From Massilia sp. KIM (lineage in GTDB: Bacteria > Pseudomonadota > Gammaproteobacteria > Burkholderiales > Burkholderiaceae_D): a DNA stretch of 64,000 nucleotides. Each line of letters starts with the position of its first letter. The first letter of the stretch is position 1. Location: the NCBI RefSeq assembly GCF_002007115.1, contig NZ_MVAD01000001.1, positions 310,001 to 374,000 on the forward strand. The letters run 5' to 3'. The notes under the pieces were generated by a model. It made no database searches. It was not told the DNA's origin and saw only the letters and a program-made list of their open reading frames with translations. Position numbers and translations under genes: made by a program. Shown one piece after another: positions 62,467-64,000 of this stretch.

Positions 62467-63673
62467 GGCCGCCCGGGACGGCGGGCAGGCGCATGCCGGC
62501 GCCGGGCGCCAGCACCCGGCCCAGGGGCGCTTCCACCCAGCGGTGGAATGCCGCTCCCGCGCCCACGCTGGCCGCCCAGGCCAGCAGCACGCCCAGCGCT
62601 TGCAGGGGCGGCCACTCGGGGACGAAGCGCGCGAAGGCCGCGTTGACGACCAGGCACACCGGGAAATGCACCAGGAAGATGGAGAAGGAGATCGCACCCA
62701 GGTAGTCGACCAGGGCGGTGGCGCGCCCGGCCACCGCGGGCGAACGCACCCGGCCGCACAGCATCAGCAGGCAAGCCACTACCAGGGCCACCGCGATCCT
62801 GCTGCGGTAGCCCAGCAGCAGCGCCAGCAGGGGCAGGATCAGCAGCGCGACCAGCAGCAGCGCGACGGTGTCGAGCCGGCGCGCCGGATCGCCCGCCCAC
62901 CAGGCCAGCACGCCCAGCCCATAGCTGCCGAAGAAGTAGGGCGCCCAAACGTCCCATTCCGCGTCCAGGTTGAAGTGGAGCAGGGAAGCGGCCACGCCGC
63001 CGACCACCAGCGCCGGCAGCAGGCACCGGGACGCCAGGCCGGCCGGCCCGCGCCCGCTCAGCCAGGCCAGCAGGGCCAGGCAGGCGTAGAGCTGGAAGTC
63101 GATCGCCACGTACCAGGCGCCGGCCGACAAGGCATCGAAGCCGAGCAGGTCGTGCAGCAGCAGGGCGTGGGCCAGAAGCTGGTCCCAGGTGGGAGGCGCC
63201 GAGATCGCATCGTGGCGCATCCATGCGCCGGCCAGGCTGGAGGCGAGGCTTGCCAGCAGCATCGCCGCGATGAAGGGCGGCGCCAGCTTGAGGTAGCGGC
63301 GCCAGAGCGCCTGTAGCGGATCGGCGGCGAGCGGCCGGCCCTGCGGCGACAGCGACCTGGCGGCCAGGAAGCCGCCAACCACCAGGAAAACCTGCACCGC
63401 GATGCGTGCGTCGTCGTGGAGCCAGTCGATCAGTTCCGGCACGAGGACCCGCGCGTGGTCCGCCATAGGGCCATAGAAGGCGAGATGGTGCAGGACGATC
63501 AGCTGGGCCGCGCCGGCCTTCAACAGATTAATCAGAAAAAAGGGAGGCTGGACTGCCGGCCGGACGCCGGAACTGTCGACTGCATGCTTGACCACGTGAT
63601 ACCAATCTTCATTCGATGTTGCAGCGCCCTGCCAGGCAGGGCGGCCCGGCATCCCGCCGGGGCCGCGCATCAT
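62348..63673 (-). CDS. Acyltransferase family 3 membrane protein
   Basis: 441 residues with about ten membrane helices. The family marks are LIVLHHLAFYG (helix 1), VQVFLVVGGFLAARSL (instead of the usual FFVISGFL), WYVAIDFQLYACLALL and SIFLVHFPVCLVVNAAF. Such enzymes acylate sugars of exopolysaccharide or lipopolysaccharide. The start is unclear (63673 or 63652). The last 40 residues (Arg/Pro/Ala-rich) lie antisense to the end of the DUF1275 gene, suggesting that the stop has drifted downstream. Confidence 0.85.
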   Translation of the reverse strand: MMRGPGGMPGRPAWQGAATSNEDWYHVVKHAVDSSGVRPAVQPPFFLINLLKAGAAQLIVLHHLAFYGPMADHARVLVPELIDWLHDDARIAVQVFLVVGGFLAARSLSPQGRPLAADPLQALWRRYLKLAPPFIAAMLLASLASSLAGAWMRHDAISAPPTWDQLLAHALLLHDLLGFDALSAGAWYVAIDFQLYACLALLAWLSGRGPAGLASRCLLPALVVGGVAASLLHFNLDAEWDVWAPYFFGSYGLGVLAWWAGDPARRLDTVALLLVALLILPLLALLLGYRSRIAVALVVACLLMLCGRVRSPAVAGRATALVDYLGAISFSIFLVHFPVCLVVNAAFARFVPEWPPLQALGVLLAWAASVGAGAAFHRWVEAPLGRVLAPGAGMRLPAVPGGLSSLVAGGRGNAGLRPPPARSPAGTGKRPAARSTNSRGT

Positions 63674-64000
63674 AGCTGAGCTGGCAATCCGGGTCCACGC
63701 GATACGTGTAAGAAACTTATGAGCATGCTGTAAGCGGCAAGTTGCCGTGTTGCCGAAGCGCCACTAACCGATCGAAAACATCGAATTGTACATTTCCGTT
63801 TGGAAATGAAGATTTCCCTTAGGTTAGAATGTCACCAAATCTATCGCCCATGCCGGCGCGCCTGACTCCCCAACCCCGCCTCACGCGTTCCGGCAGATCT
63901 ATCAGGGTCTTCTTTCGCAGCAGCCTCTTGGCCGCTGTCTCACCCAATTCACTACCACATGCTCCCGTGCTGTCACTAGACCTGTCCACGTCCCGCCTCC
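63674..64000. other. Terminal intergenic region, possible 5' end of a plus-strand gene
   Basis: From about 63700 to 63830 the sequence is AT-rich and promoter-like. An in-frame stretch is open from ATG 63829 (also ATG 63850) to the window end, beginning MSPNLSPMPARLTPQPRL, but there is no clear ribosome site and codon use is not convincing. The region may equally be a leader of a gene beyond the window. Confidence 0.3.
63791..63808. repeat. Inverted repeat in the terminal intergenic region
   Basis: CATTTCC-GTTT-GGAAATG, perfect 7-bp arms with a 4-base spacer, followed by a further half-site GATTTCC at 63811-63817. An operator candidate for the gene that starts beyond or at the window edge. 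Confidence 0.45.

Overview
The window is a 64 kb piece of a high-GC Gram-negative chromosome. Gene content suggests a betaproteobacterium of the Oxalobacteraceae, close to Massilia/Telluria. The pointers are a DapC/DapD/DapE/PrmB lysine-pathway block, Bug/TctC and TctDE citrate-type proteins, Neisseria-type porin, PEP-CTERM exported proteins, a FeeM-like acyltransferase and many signalling genes. This placement is an inference from families, not a marker-gene assignment. No rRNA, tRNA, insertion sequence, prophage or CRISPR array was recognised.

Layout. 1-4.8 kb: 3' end of an S46 peptidase with a clear terminator, a pnuC-type transporter overlapping a NadR-like kinase gene, then a lower-GC stretch with an exported methyltransferase and two small unknown proteins. 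4.9-12.5 kb (minus strand): a TonB-dependent receptor behind a TPP riboswitch, preceded by exbB, exbD and an anchored third protein with a jelly-roll-like rather than TonB C-terminus; then an orphan NarL-type histidine kinase and yqhD. 12.6-24 kb: VirK/YbjX protein, GST, MFS plus aldo/keto reductase with a divergent LysR regulator, a soluble MCP, a gene with a disrupted 3' end, a proline-rich PEP-CTERM protein, and an Lrp regulator divergent from an acetolactate synthase gene. 24-35 kb: beta-helix protein, VOC protein, PhzF, FeeM-like acyltransferase, a 7TM-PAS-GGDEF-EAL protein, a PLP dehydratase, a second PEP-CTERM protein and a fatty acid hydroxylase. 35-47.4 kb: OmpR/EnvZ pair with a small exported protein, a FapA/DUF342 protein with CheW, a cyclic-nucleotide-binding flavoprotein lacking the thioredoxin reductase cysteine pair, and a 1207-residue BNR-repeat protein. 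47.4-62 kb: two lysine-biosynthesis blocks (yffB-dapE-prmB-ABC-F, and dapC-dapD-pilU) separated by a citrate-type cluster (CitMHS permease, TctE, TctD, porin, TctC). The end holds a DUF1275 membrane protein and an acyltransferase-3.

The most informative signals outside genes are: (i) the TPP riboswitch in front of a siderophore-type TonB receptor; (ii) a near-identical promoter module, TGAAAGC-N4-TGAAAGC-N10-TATAGT, in front of both the CitMHS gene and the porin-tctC unit on either side of tctDE, a strong candidate for the TctD operator; (iii) two short tandem-repeat arrays, of 13 bp and 23 bp period, between genes. The best candidate for an undescribed system is the exbB-exbD-jelly-roll trio next to the riboswitch-controlled receptor.
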